Positions 6,804 to 14,687 of a DNA stretch of 42,900 nucleotides are shown here, in pieces; the first letter of the stretch is position 1; each line of letters opens with the position of its first letter. The notes under the pieces were generated by a model. It ran no database searches and was not told where the DNA came from. It worked only from the letters and a program-made list of their open reading frames with translations. Where the stretch lies: assembly GCA_017518735.1 (NCBI GenBank), contig JAFWTY010000019.1, positions 1 to 42,900 of the forward strand, given 5' to 3'. The stretch comes from Lachnospiraceae bacterium (GTDB lineage: Bacteria > Bacillota > Clostridia > Lachnospirales > Lachnospiraceae). A program made the translations under genes and the position numbers.

Positions 6804-8219
6804 TTATTTAACGATGTCTCCGTCATCAAATACATCACCGCATTCCGGACAGAATTTAGGAGGATTGTGAGGATCTTCCGGTTCCCATCCGCACTTGTCA
6901 CATTTGTATAAAGGTGCTCCTGCGGGCTTCTTAGCGCCACAGTTCTGGCAGAATTTTCCTTTGTTTACGGTACCGCATTCGCAGGTCCAGCCATCAACGG
7001 CTTCGGGCTTCTTCTCACCACAGTTCTCGCAGAACTTTCCGGTGTTTACGGTTCCACACTTGCAAGTCCAGGTATCTGCTGCGGGTGCTGCAGCGGGTGC
7101 AGCTGCCTGCTGTGCCTGTGCCTGCTGCTGAGCCTGAGCTGCGTTCTGCTGCTGAGCCATAGCAAAGAGGTTGGAGGTGTTGGTACCACCGGTCATCTGA
7201 GCCATGTTCATGCCTGCAAATGCCATCATGGGTCCTGCCTGCTCGTTTGCTGCTGCAGCTTCCATAGCGTTTGCGGTAGCAGTGGTCATTCTTGCAGCTG
7301 CCATGTTTACGTTGGTGTAAACAGCGGTATCCTGGAATTGTTTGATTCTCTTCTCGTCTTCTTCGGTAGCCTTAATGGATTCGAAGGTGATGTCCACAAC
7401 TTCGATACCACGAAGCTCGCCCCATTTCTGGGAAAGTTTTTCGTTAACGAGACCAACAAGGATATCGGTCTTGGTGGTAATTGCACTGTAACGGATACCT
7501 ACGCCGTAGTCGGAAAGAGATCCGATTGCAGGCTGAAGGGCGGTCATGAAGTCGGACTTCATGATGCTCGTTAAGTCTTTCTTGGTGTATACATCGCCGG
7601 CAAAAGCAGAAGCGATGGAGGTGTAGAAACGGATGGGATCCGCAATCTTAAAGGAATACTCACCTCTTGCCATCAGGTTGATGTCGCCCTGGAAACCGGT
7701 AACCTGGTCATGAATGAAGAAAGGAATGGTGGAAGCGGTTCCCCAGAGGTTCTGACGAACTTCAAGGATGTTGATGTAGTAAACTCTCTGATCCTTGGGG
7801 ATTTCGCCACCGAACGAGAAACGTTTTCCGAATTCCTTGAAGGAGTTCAATAAGTTCTGTCCGAGATTTCCATAGAAAATGGAAGGTTCTGCGGATGCAT
7901 CGTAACGATATTCACCGGGCTCTGCGCAGAGCTCTGCAATTTTACCGTTATCCACGATAACCGCACACTGACCTGCGTTTACGATTACGATGGAGCCGTT
8001 GGTAATAATGTTATCATTACCTTTGTTCATGCCCTTGACATCTTTCTTCTGTCCTCTGCTGGCAAGTACGCCGTCCGTCATGGTATCGCAGATGAAGAAT
8101 TCAAGGTACTGATCTTTAATGATTCCGCCAAGAGAGGATCCTGCATTGCCTGCTACGTTGGAAGTAACAGTCTGAAATCCGCCTTTGACAAAGTTCCAAG
8201 CTTCTTTAATTAATCCCAT
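6804..8219 (-). CDS. SPFH-domain protein with C-terminal zinc ribbons (YdjI-like)
   Basis: SPFH (stomatin/prohibitin/flotillin/HflK) proteins form membrane-bound oligomers that organise lipid domains or scaffold partner proteins. Residues about 1-300 match the YdjI-like SPFH branch, which has no membrane helix of its own. It begins MGLIKEAWNFVKGGFQTV. A Q/A-rich linker (about 310-383) follows, then three zinc-ribbon units (about 384-471) with CKCG/CENCG, CECG/CQNCG and CDKCG/CPECG pairs. The ribosome binding site AGGAGG is perfect (8228-8233). This is the first gene of the minus-strand module, and a hairpin follows it. In B. subtilis the equivalent gene sits with a PspA homologue, and none is seen here. 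The family is clear, but the physiological role is inferred. Confidence 0.88.
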   Translation of the reverse strand: MGLIKEAWNFVKGGFQTVTSNVAGNAGSSLGGIIKDQYLEFFICDTMTDGVLASRGQKKDVKGMNKGNDNIITNGSIVIVNAGQCAVIVDNGKIAELCAEPGEYRYDASAEPSIFYGNLGQNLLNSFKEFGKRFSFGGEIPKDQRVYYINILEVRQNLWGTASTIPFFIHDQVTGFQGDINLMARGEYSFKIADPIRFYTSIASAFAGDVYTKKDLTSIMKSDFMTALQPAIGSLSDYGVGIRYSAITTKTDILVGLVNEKLSQKWGELRGIEVVDITFESIKATEEDEKRIKQFQDTAVYTNVNMAAARMTTATANAMEAAAANEQAGPMMAFAGMNMAQMTGGTNTSNLFAMAQQQNAAQAQQQAQAQQAAAPAAAPAADTWTCKCGTVNTGKFCENCGEKKPEAVDGWTCECGTVNKGKFCQNCGAKKPAGAPLYKCDKCGWEPEDPHNPPKFCPECGDVFDDGDIVK

Positions 8220-8292
8220 TTGAAATTCCTCCTAACATTTTCTTACAACTTCGATTTTTCTAGGGAAAACCGTCCTTGCATCTACGTTTTCA

Positions 8293-8321
8293 AGTATACA
8301 AAATTTTTTGTAAAAAATCCA
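8293..8321 (-). promoter_or_regulatory. Possible promoter of the SPFH module
   Basis: On the minus strand TATACT (complement of 8293-8298) lies 17 bases downstream of a weak TGGATT. The predicted start is near 8286, about 66 bases before the SPFH start. The -10 is good and the -35 is poor. Confidence 0.4.
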
Positions 8322-8346
8322 TACAGTTTTATCATCTTTCAAATTT

Positions 8347-8355
8347 TGCTATAAT
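8347..8355 (+). promoter_or_regulatory. Promoter of the 2-hydroxyacid dehydrogenase gene (extended -10)
   Basis: TGC directly precedes a perfect TATAAT (8350-8355). The -35 position is poor (TTTTAT), which fits the extended -10 class. The predicted start is near 8362, giving a leader of about 39 bases. Confidence 0.7.
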
Positions 8356-8400
8356 GGTTCCGTGATATTTTCGGAAGGCGAAAAATAAGGAGTAAAAACC

Positions 8401-9345
8401 ATGAAAATCGTTATGTTGGAAAGAAAAAATGTCGGAACCGACTTCCCCATGCCGGATTTTGAAAAATTCGGAGAAGTGACCGTCTACGATTACAGTACGC
8501 CGGACGTCGTGGGAGAGCGCGTCAAAGACGCCGACATCATTATTATGAATAAAATGCCGATGAACGAAGAGACCCTTCGCGATGCTACTAACGTTAAACT
8601 GATCTGTGTCACCGCAACCGGCATGGACATCATCGATATGGATTACTGCAAAAAGCGCGGAATCGAGGTTCGTAACGTTTCGGGCTATTCTACGGAAAAC
8701 GTGGTACAGCATACGTTTGCCATGCTTTTTTATCTCTATGAAAAACTGCCGCGCTACGACTCTTACGTAAAGAGCGGCGAATACGCGTCCTGCCCGACGT
8801 TTACTTTTTTTGAGCCGTATTTTAACGAACTGGCGGGCAAGACCTGGGGAATTGCAGGCTTAGGTACGATCGGCCACCGCGTGGCGGAAGTTGCAAAAGC
8901 CTTCGGGTGCAAAGTCATCTATTATTCGACCTCGGGAATTGAGAGAGAAGAGCCTTACGAGAAGGTTTCGTTTGAGGAACTTCTGGCGCAATCGGACATC
9001 ATCTCCGTACATGCACCTTTGAATGATAAGACTCGCAATCTTTTTGACAAAGAAGCATTTGCAAAAATGAAGAATTCCGCGTATTTTATCAATGTCGGCC
9101 GCGGTCCGATCGTTGTGGAAAAAGACCTGGCCGATGCCTTGAATGCAGGCGAAATCGCGGGCGCCGGATTAGACGTACTGTCCAAGGAGCCGATCCTTAA
9201 GGAGAACCCGCTTTTTGCCTTAAAGGACAGCGACAAACTCATTATTACACCGCATATCGCATGGGCTTCGAAGGAAGCCAGAATCCGCTTAATGGACGGC
9301 GTTTATCGAAACGTGGAAGAATTCATGAACGGACAAAACGCTTAG
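8401..9345 (+). CDS. D-2-hydroxyacid dehydrogenase (NAD-dependent, hydroxypyruvate/glycerate type)
   Basis: This enzyme reduces a 2-keto acid, or oxidises a D-2-hydroxy acid, with NAD(P)H. The substrate-binding domain is split around a central Rossmann domain with GLGTIGHRVAEVAKAFG (about residues 151-167). The catalytic triad is visible: R234 in VGRGPIV, E263 in LSKEP and H285 in TPHIAWAS. The length of 314 residues fits glycerate dehydrogenase/hydroxypyruvate reductase, the best guess for its substrate, but related phosphoglycerate, lactate and formate enzymes share the fold. The start has AAGGAG about 8 bases upstream. The gene is followed after 15 bases by an AEC transporter, which suggests that uptake or export of an organic acid is coupled to its reduction. 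Confidence 0.9.
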   Translation: MKIVMLERKNVGTDFPMPDFEKFGEVTVYDYSTPDVVGERVKDADIIIMNKMPMNEETLRDATNVKLICVTATGMDIIDMDYCKKRGIEVRNVSGYSTENVVQHTFAMLFYLYEKLPRYDSYVKSGEYASCPTFTFFEPYFNELAGKTWGIAGLGTIGHRVAEVAKAFGCKVIYYSTSGIEREEPYEKVSFEELLAQSDIISVHAPLNDKTRNLFDKEAFAKMKNSAYFINVGRGPIVVEKDLADALNAGEIAGAGLDVLSKEPILKENPLFALKDSDKLIITPHIAWASKEARIRLMDGVYRNVEEFMNGQNA

Positions 9346-9360
9346 TCAGGAAGAAGAGAA

Positions 9361-10290
9361 ATGTTTCAGACCGCATTATTCAATGTGTTTTTATCCCTGC
9401 TATACATGTTGCCGGGATATTTATTCTGCAAACTCAGGAGAGCCAGCGCCGACCATCTTTCCACGATGTCGACGATCCTGATTTATTTCTGCTCGCCCTG
9501 TATGATCATCGATTCGTTTTTGGGGCTTACGAAATCCAATGAAAACCTTGTGAACATGGGCTTGTTTTTTGCTTTTTCCCTTCTGATGCAGCTTCTGTTT
9601 TTCGTGCTGCTTTTCCTGATCCTTCGCAAAAAACACGAAAACCCGGTATATCGCATGTTAAATGCCGGTAGTATCCTAGGAAACGTCGGTTTCTTCGGTC
9701 TGCCGCTGATCCGTTCTATTTTTCCGGATCATCCGGAGGTTGCATGCTATTCCTCGATTTATGTGGTGAGCATGAATCTTTTGGTCTTCACAATCGGTGT
9801 ATACTGCATCACCGGAGAGAAGAAGTACGTTTCCCTTAAAAATGCCTTCATCAATCCGACATTTATTGCGTTTTTGATCGCTATGCCGTTGTATCTTTTC
9901 AACGCGGGAGAGTGGATTCCGGAGTTTTTGCAAAACGGACTTGGTATCTTAGGCAAAATGACCACGCCGCTTTGTATGATCATCCTGGGAATTCGCTTGG
10001 CGTCGGTCGGATTTAGCAAAATCTGGGGCAATCCCTTCCCTTATCTTACCGCAGGCATGAAACTGCTGGTATTTCCTCTTTTCTGTTTCGGATTGTCACT
10101 GCTGTTTCCGCTGGAGCCGGTCTTTCGGTATTCGGTCCTGATTCTGGCCGGAACGCCCTGTGCATCGGTTCTTCTCGGTATGGCGGAAATTCATGGGAAA
10201 AACACCGATCTTGCGGCAAACTGCATTTTGCTCAGCACACTTTTGAGCATCTTTACCCTGCCGCTTCTTGCACTGTTGATCCGGATGTAA
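9361..10290 (+). CDS. AEC-family (auxin efflux carrier type) permease
   Basis: This integral membrane protein of 309 residues has about ten hydrophobic segments in two halves, as in the AEC family of secondary carriers. Bacterial members move malate, malonate or other small organic acids. The family-typical GNVGFFGLPL segment (about residues 105-115) and the second-half GTPCASVLLGMAE segment (about 259-271) are seen. The ribosome binding site AGGAAG lies about 8 bases upstream. It forms an operon with the preceding 2-hydroxyacid dehydrogenase, so its cargo may be that enzyme's substrate or product. No hairpin terminator is seen after it. The next gene has its own promoter. Confidence 0.88.
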   Translation: MFQTALFNVFLSLLYMLPGYLFCKLRRASADHLSTMSTILIYFCSPCMIIDSFLGLTKSNENLVNMGLFFAFSLLMQLLFFVLLFLILRKKHENPVYRMLNAGSILGNVGFFGLPLIRSIFPDHPEVACYSSIYVVSMNLLVFTIGVYCITGEKKYVSLKNAFINPTFIAFLIAMPLYLFNAGEWIPEFLQNGLGILGKMTTPLCMIILGIRLASVGFSKIWGNPFPYLTAGMKLLVFPLFCFGLSLLFPLEPVFRYSVLILAGTPCASVLLGMAEIHGKNTDLAANCILLSTLLSIFTLPLLALLIRM

Positions 10291-10352
10291 GGGCGCAAGA
10301 AAAAGTTTCGAAGAATTTGCCTTTTGCTGTTTTGTTTGAAACAAAGATGATG

Positions 10353-10358
10353 TATAAT
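10353..10358 (+). promoter_or_regulatory. -10 element of the small membrane protein gene
   Basis: A perfect TATAAT lies 25 bases before the start codon. No convincing -35 is found at 16-18 bases. TTGTTT lies only 15 bases upstream. Confidence 0.45.
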
Positions 10359-10383
10359 ATTCTAAGCATGGGGGTGCATCGTT

Positions 10384-10653
10384 ATGAAGAAAACGAAAAA
10401 GAAAAAACACAGTGTTTGGGAACAATATAAGAAAGAGTTTAAGAAGTCCAGAAAACGCAGCAGAAAACAGACATTCAAACTGATGAACGTCGACGTAAAG
10501 ATGAAGAAGAATCTTTACAAGTCGCTGACCGGTTCTCCGAAGCGTCTGGAGCGCTGGATCGGTGCGTTGTTTATGATCTTCGTTTTTGTGATCTTCTTTA
10601 TCAAGGCAAAAGATCCGAGTTTCCTGGAGTACAATGTACGAAAAGGAGATTGA
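10384..10653 (+). CDS. Small basic single-pass membrane protein, function unknown
   Basis: This protein of 89 residues is extremely basic in its first 60 residues (KKTKKKK, KKEFKKSRKRSRKQ, KMKKNLYK). It has one membrane helix at about residues 61-75 (ALFMIFVFVIFFI) and a short C-terminal tail. By the positive-inside rule the basic half should be cytoplasmic. The ribosome binding site is a G-rich run at about 10369-10374. The gene has its own -10 and its own terminator, so it is a single-gene unit just upstream of secA. I do not recognise a family. The cytoplasmic basic region could bind nucleic acid, ribosomes or acidic lipid. The codon use resembles the neighbours and the frame is well bounded, which supports a real gene. 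Confidence 0.7.
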   Translation: MKKTKKKKHSVWEQYKKEFKKSRKRSRKQTFKLMNVDVKMKKNLYKSLTGSPKRLERWIGALFMIFVFVIFFIKAKDPSFLEYNVRKGD

Positions 10654-10678
10654 TTTCTTTCTTGAATACGAATGTTGG

Positions 10679-10703
10679 GGCCGGTACTTACCGGCCCTTT
10701 TTA
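10679..10703 (+). terminator. Rho-independent terminator before secA
   Basis: The arms GGGCCGGT (10679-10686) and ACCGGCCC (10691-10698) form a perfect 8-bp stem with a four-base loop. Five T follow. Confidence 0.92.
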
Positions 10704-10731
10704 TGCCTGTTTTCCGGCCCTTTTTCCGCTA

Positions 10732-10760
10732 TTGAATCCAAAGGGAAAATCTGCTAAAAT
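10732..10760 (+). promoter_or_regulatory. secA promoter
   Basis: TTGAAT (10732-10737), a 17-base spacer and TAAAAT (10755-10760), with TGC as the extended -10. The predicted start is near 10767, giving a leader of about 93 bases. Confidence 0.75.
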
Positions 10761-10859
10761 ATATAGGTCATTTTGTGCGCCTTTTTGCATATCGGGCACC
10801 GGATGGCAAAACGAATTTGATCTGAAAGATACAAACATATATAAGATTGGAGCAGTAAA

Positions 10860-13427
10860 ATGAAACTTGTCGATAAGATTTTCGGCACACACAGCGAGCG
10901 TGAACTTAAGAGAATTTATCCCGTAATCGATAAAATCGAAGCCCTTCGTCCTACCATGCAGGCGATGAGCGACGAGGAACTCAGAGCAAAAACAACGGAG
11001 TTCAAAGAACGTCTCCAAAAAGGAGAAACCAAGGATGACATCCTTCCGGAAGCTTTTGCGGTAGTACGTGAAGCAGGTAAGCGAGTACTTGGTATGGAAC
11101 ATTACCGCGTACAGCTGATCGGTGGTATGATTCTTCACCAGGGTCGTATCGCAGAAATGAAAACCGGTGAAGGTAAAACCCTCGTTTCCACACTTCCCGC
11201 ATATTTGAACGCACTTGACGGCGAAGGCGTACAGATCGTTACCGTCAACGATTACTTGGCAAAGCGTGACGCGGAGTGGATGGGACAGATTCACGAATTC
11301 CTCGGACTGAAGGTCGGCGTTGTATTAAATGCGATGACGCCCGATGAAAGAAGAGAAGCATACAACTGCGACATTACCTATGTAACCAATAACGAACTCG
11401 GTTTCGACTACCTTCGTGACAACATGGTAATTTACAAGGAACAGCTCGTTCTTCGTAAACTGCACTATGCCATCGTCGACGAGGTCGACTCCGTATTAAT
11501 CGACGAAGCAAGAACTCCGCTTATTATTTCCGGTCAGTCCGGAAAGTCCACGAAGCTCTATGAGATGTGCGATATTCTGGCACGTCAGATGGTTCGTGGT
11601 AAGGATCAGGAAGAGATGTCCAAGCTCGACATGATTCTCGGCGAGGAGCAGGAAGAGACCGGTGACTTCGTTGTAAACGAAAAAGACAAGATTGTTAACT
11701 TAACTGCAGAAGGTGTTGCGAAGACAGAACGTTTCTTCCAGATTGAAAACCTTGCAGATCCCGATAACCTTGAGATTCAGCACAACATCATCCTTGCACT
11801 TCGTGCGCACAATTTGATGTTCAAGGATCAGGACTATGTTGTAAAAGACGATCAGGTTATCATCGTAGACAGCTTTACCGGACGTCTGATGCCCGGACGT
11901 CGTTATTCCGACGGTCTCCATCAGGCAATCGAAGCAAAGGAACATGTAAAAGTAAAACGTGAGAGCAAGACCCTTGCAACCATCACGTTCCAGAACTTCT
12001 TCAATAAATTCGAGAAAAAAGCCGGCATGACCGGTACCGCACTTACCGAGGAAAAGGAATTCCGTGATATCTATGGCATGGACGTTATCGAAATTCCGAC
12101 AAACCGTCCGGTAATTCGTATCGACCACCCCGATGCGGTTTATAAAACCAAGGCCGGAAAACTGCATGCTATCTGTGATGCGGTAGAAGAAGCACATGCA
12201 AAAGGACAGCCCGTCCTCGTTGGTACGATTACCATCGATGCTTCCGAAGAATTGAGCCGTTTGCTTACCAAGCGCGGTATTCACCATAAAGTCCTGAATG
12301 CAAAGTTCCATGAAATGGAAGCGGAAATCGTAGCGGATGCAGGTCAGCACGGAGCCGTAACCATCGCCACCAACATGGCAGGTCGTGGTACCGATATTAA
12401 GCTTGACGAAGCAGCAAAAGAAGCCGGCGGACTTTTGATCGTCGGTACGGAACGTCATGAATCCAGACGTATCGATAACCAGTTAAGAGGTCGTTCCGGT
12501 CGTCAGGGAGACCCCGGTGAATCCAAGTTCTACATTTCCCTGGAAGACGATTTGATGAGACTCTTCGGTTCCGAACGTCTCCTTTCGGTATTCACCTCCC
12601 TCGGTGTTCCGGAAGATCAGGAAATCCAGCATAAACTTCTTTCCAATGCGATTGAAACCGCACAGAAGAAGATTGAGAACAACAACTTTGCACGTCGTAA
12701 AGATTTGCTTGACTATGACCAGGTAATGAACGATCAGCGTGAGATCATCTACGCAGAACGTCTGCGTGTACTGAACGGTGAGAGCATGCGCGATTCTATC
12801 TACAAGATGATTACGGATATCGTGGAGAGTTCCGTAAACACCTGCATCGGAGAAGAAGGCGCAGCGGAAAGCTGGGATTTGAAGGAATTAAACAACATCA
12901 TCCTTCCGATCATTCCGATCGAGCCGATTACGCTTGAGAGAATCGAGAAAAAGAAGAAACCCGGACTGATTCAGCAGTTAAAAGAAGAAGCCGTGAAGTT
13001 ATACGAAGAAAAAGAAGCACAATTCCCGCAGGCAGAACAGATCCGTGAAGTGGAACGTGTCATTCTGCTTCGTGTAATCGATGCTCACTGGATGAACCAC
13101 ATCGATGATATGGACCAGTTAAAGCAGGGTATCGGAATGGTTGCTTATGGCCAGAAAGACCCCGTTGTGGAATATAAGATGGCCGGTTTTGATATGTTCG
13201 ATGCTATGACCGAAAGTATCAAGGAAGAGACCGTGAAACTGCTGATGCATATCAGAGTGGAACAGAAGATTGAACGTGAACAGGTTGCAAAGGTAACCGG
13301 TACGAACAAGGATGACACCGTTCAGCGTGGACCGAAGAAGAGAGAGTCGGACAAGATTTATCCGAACGATCCCTGCCCATGCGGAAGTGGTAAGAAATAC
13401 AAAAACTGCTGCGGAAGACAGCAATAA
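10860..13427 (+). CDS. secA: Preprotein translocase ATPase SecA
   Basis: SecA drives ATP-dependent export of unfolded preproteins through SecYEG at the inner membrane face. It has 855 residues, a normal length. Walker A MKTGEGKT is at residues 100-107 and the DEAD-type [15 protein letters not shown] at about 204-218. The preprotein cross-linking domain and the second helicase half follow ([14 protein letters not shown], then [17 protein letters not shown]). The C-terminal zinc-binding tail has C839, C841, C850 and C851 in the [13 protein letters not shown] motif, which contacts phospholipid and ribosomes or SecB-like partners. GGAG lies about 8 bases before the ATG. prfB follows after 43 bases, the classic secA-prfB order of Firmicutes. 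Nothing is missing. Confidence 0.98.
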   Translation: MKLVDKIFGTHSERELKRIYPVIDKIEALRPTMQAMSDEELRAKTTEFKERLQKGETKDDILPEAFAVVREAGKRVLGMEHYRVQLIGGMILHQGRIAEMKTGEGKTLVSTLPAYLNALDGEGVQIVTVNDYLAKRDAEWMGQIHEFLGLKVGVVLNAMTPDERREAYNCDITYVTNNELGFDYLRDNMVIYKEQLVLRKLHYAIVDEVDSVLIDEARTPLIISGQSGKSTKLYEMCDILARQMVRGKDQEEMSKLDMILGEEQEETGDFVVNEKDKIVNLTAEGVAKTERFFQIENLADPDNLEIQHNIILALRAHNLMFKDQDYVVKDDQVIIVDSFTGRLMPGRRYSDGLHQAIEAKEHVKVKRESKTLATITFQNFFNKFEKKAGMTGTALTEEKEFRDIYGMDVIEIPTNRPVIRIDHPDAVYKTKAGKLHAICDAVEEAHAKGQPVLVGTITIDASEELSRLLTKRGIHHKVLNAKFHEMEAEIVADAGQHGAVTIATNMAGRGTDIKLDEAAKEAGGLLIVGTERHESRRIDNQLRGRSGRQGDPGESKFYISLEDDLMRLFGSERLLSVFTSLGVPEDQEIQHKLLSNAIETAQKKIENNNFARRKDLLDYDQVMNDQREIIYAERLRVLNGESMRDSIYKMITDIVESSVNTCIGEEGAAESWDLKELNNIILPIIPIEPITLERIEKKKKPGLIQQLKEEAVKLYEEKEAQFPQAEQIREVERVILLRVIDAHWMNHIDDMDQLKQGIGMVAYGQKDPVVEYKMAGFDMFDAMTESIKEETVKLLMHIRVEQKIEREQVAKVTGTNKDDTVQRGPKKRESDKIYPNDPCPCGSGKKYKNCCGRQQ

Positions 13428-13443
13428 ACTACGATTGTAGTTT
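13426..13443 (+). other. Small intercistronic hairpin at the secA stop
   Basis: AAACTAC and GTAGTTT pair over 7 bp around GATT and overlap the secA TAA. No T-run follows. A near-identical sequence lies after argB (23697-23710). Confidence 0.45.
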
Positions 13444-13470
13444 GAATAAAGAACAAAGCGGTGACAAAAC

Positions 13471-14607
13471 GTGATTGAACTTGATGCCATCAAAACAGAA
13501 TTATTGACCTATGTAGCTCCGCTCGCGGAAGTACGTGATTCCCTGGATCTTGTGAATAAAGAAGAAAGAGCCAAGGAACTCGAACGCGAAATGCAGGAGC
13601 CTACATTTTGGGATAACCCGGATAAAGCGAATGCCAAAACCAGAGAGTTGAAATCCTTAAAAGACGATATCGAGATCTGCAACCGTCTTACGGCTCAGGT
13701 AAACGATATTCAGGATTTGATCGAAATGGCAAACGAAGAGAACGATGAATCCATGGTAGCGGATATCCAGTCGGAATATGCCACATTCAAAGAGGATTTT
13801 GAAAAGATTCGTCTTGCAACACTTCTCTCGGAAGAGTATGACCGGAACAATGCAATCCTTCGACTCAATGCCGGTGCGGGCGGTACCGAAAGCTGCGACT
13901 GGGCATCGATGTTATATCGTATGTATACAAGATGGGCGGAGCGCAAAGGTTTTTCCGTGGAAGTTCTCGATTATCTGGATGGTGATGAAGCAGGCATTAA
14001 ATCCGTATCCTTCCAGGTGAACGGAGAGAATGCTTACGGATATTTAAAGGGAGAAAAAGGCGTACACAGACTCGTTCGTATTTCTCCTTTCAATGCACAG
14101 GGAAAACGTCAGACTTCTTTCGTATCGCTCGATGTAATGCCGGAAATTGCGGAAGATGTGGATTTGGATATCAGCCCGGAAGATTTAAAAATCGATACCT
14201 ATCGAAGCTCCGGTGCAGGTGGACAGCACATCAACAAGACGTCTTCCGCCGTACGTATCACACATATACCTACAGGCGTGGTTGTAGCGTGCCAGAATGA
14301 AAGAAGCCAGTTTCAGAATAAGGACAAGGCTATGCAGATGCTGAAAGCCAAACTCTTAATGTTAAAGCAGGAAGCACATGCAGAGAAGCTTTCCGATATC
14401 CGCGGAGAAATCAAGGAAATTGCCTGGGGTAGCCAGATCCGTTCCTATGTGTTACAGCCTTATACCATGGTAAAAGACTTAAGAACCGGAGAGGAAACCG
14501 CAAACGCTTCGGCAGTGCTTGACGGAAACCTCGATAAGATGATTACCGCATACCTTAAGTGGAAGAGCCTTGGCGGAAAGCCGGCCGAGATTTCGGATAT
14601 TGAATAA
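13471..14607 (+). CDS. prfB: Peptide chain release factor 2, without the programmed frameshift
   Basis: RF2 recognises UGA and UAA stop codons and triggers peptide release on the ribosome. The stop-codon reading tripeptide SPF is at residues 205-207 and the catalytic GGQ at 250-252, the same spacing as in E. coli. The total of 378 residues is slightly above the usual 365. The start is GTG at 13471, with GGTGA about 5 bases upstream and an in-frame stop at 13462. The region homologous to the usual +1 frameshift site reads ...DSLDLV in one frame (TCC CTG GAT CTT), with no UGA and no shifted base. This RF2 therefore cannot autoregulate by frameshifting. It follows secA, and a terminator ends the operon. 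Confidence 0.96.
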   Translation: MIELDAIKTELLTYVAPLAEVRDSLDLVNKEERAKELEREMQEPTFWDNPDKANAKTRELKSLKDDIEICNRLTAQVNDIQDLIEMANEENDESMVADIQSEYATFKEDFEKIRLATLLSEEYDRNNAILRLNAGAGGTESCDWASMLYRMYTRWAERKGFSVEVLDYLDGDEAGIKSVSFQVNGENAYGYLKGEKGVHRLVRISPFNAQGKRQTSFVSLDVMPEIAEDVDLDISPEDLKIDTYRSSGAGGQHINKTSSAVRITHIPTGVVVACQNERSQFQNKDKAMQMLKAKLLMLKQEAHAEKLSDIRGEIKEIAWGSQIRSYVLQPYTMVKDLRTGEETANASAVLDGNLDKMITAYLKWKSLGGKPAEISDIE

Positions 14608-14629
14608 GAGAAAGATTAAAATGAATTAT

Positions 14630-14660
14630 AAAAGGAGTTCCCGTTCGGGAACTCCTTTTT
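14630..14660. terminator. Bidirectional terminator between prfB and the diguanylate cyclase gene
   Basis: Thirteen base pairs (14630-14642 with 14647-14659) close on a GTTC loop. The stem is flanked by A and T runs on both sides, so it can work on either strand. Confidence 0.92.
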
Positions 14661-14687
14661 GAGTTTGTTTTATGAATAATAAGTCTG

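Noticed and set aside
11700..12458. A 252-codon minus-strand frame inside secA
   Set aside because: It lies opposite conserved SecA motor codons, has no ribosome binding site or domain, and is a shadow of the real frame.
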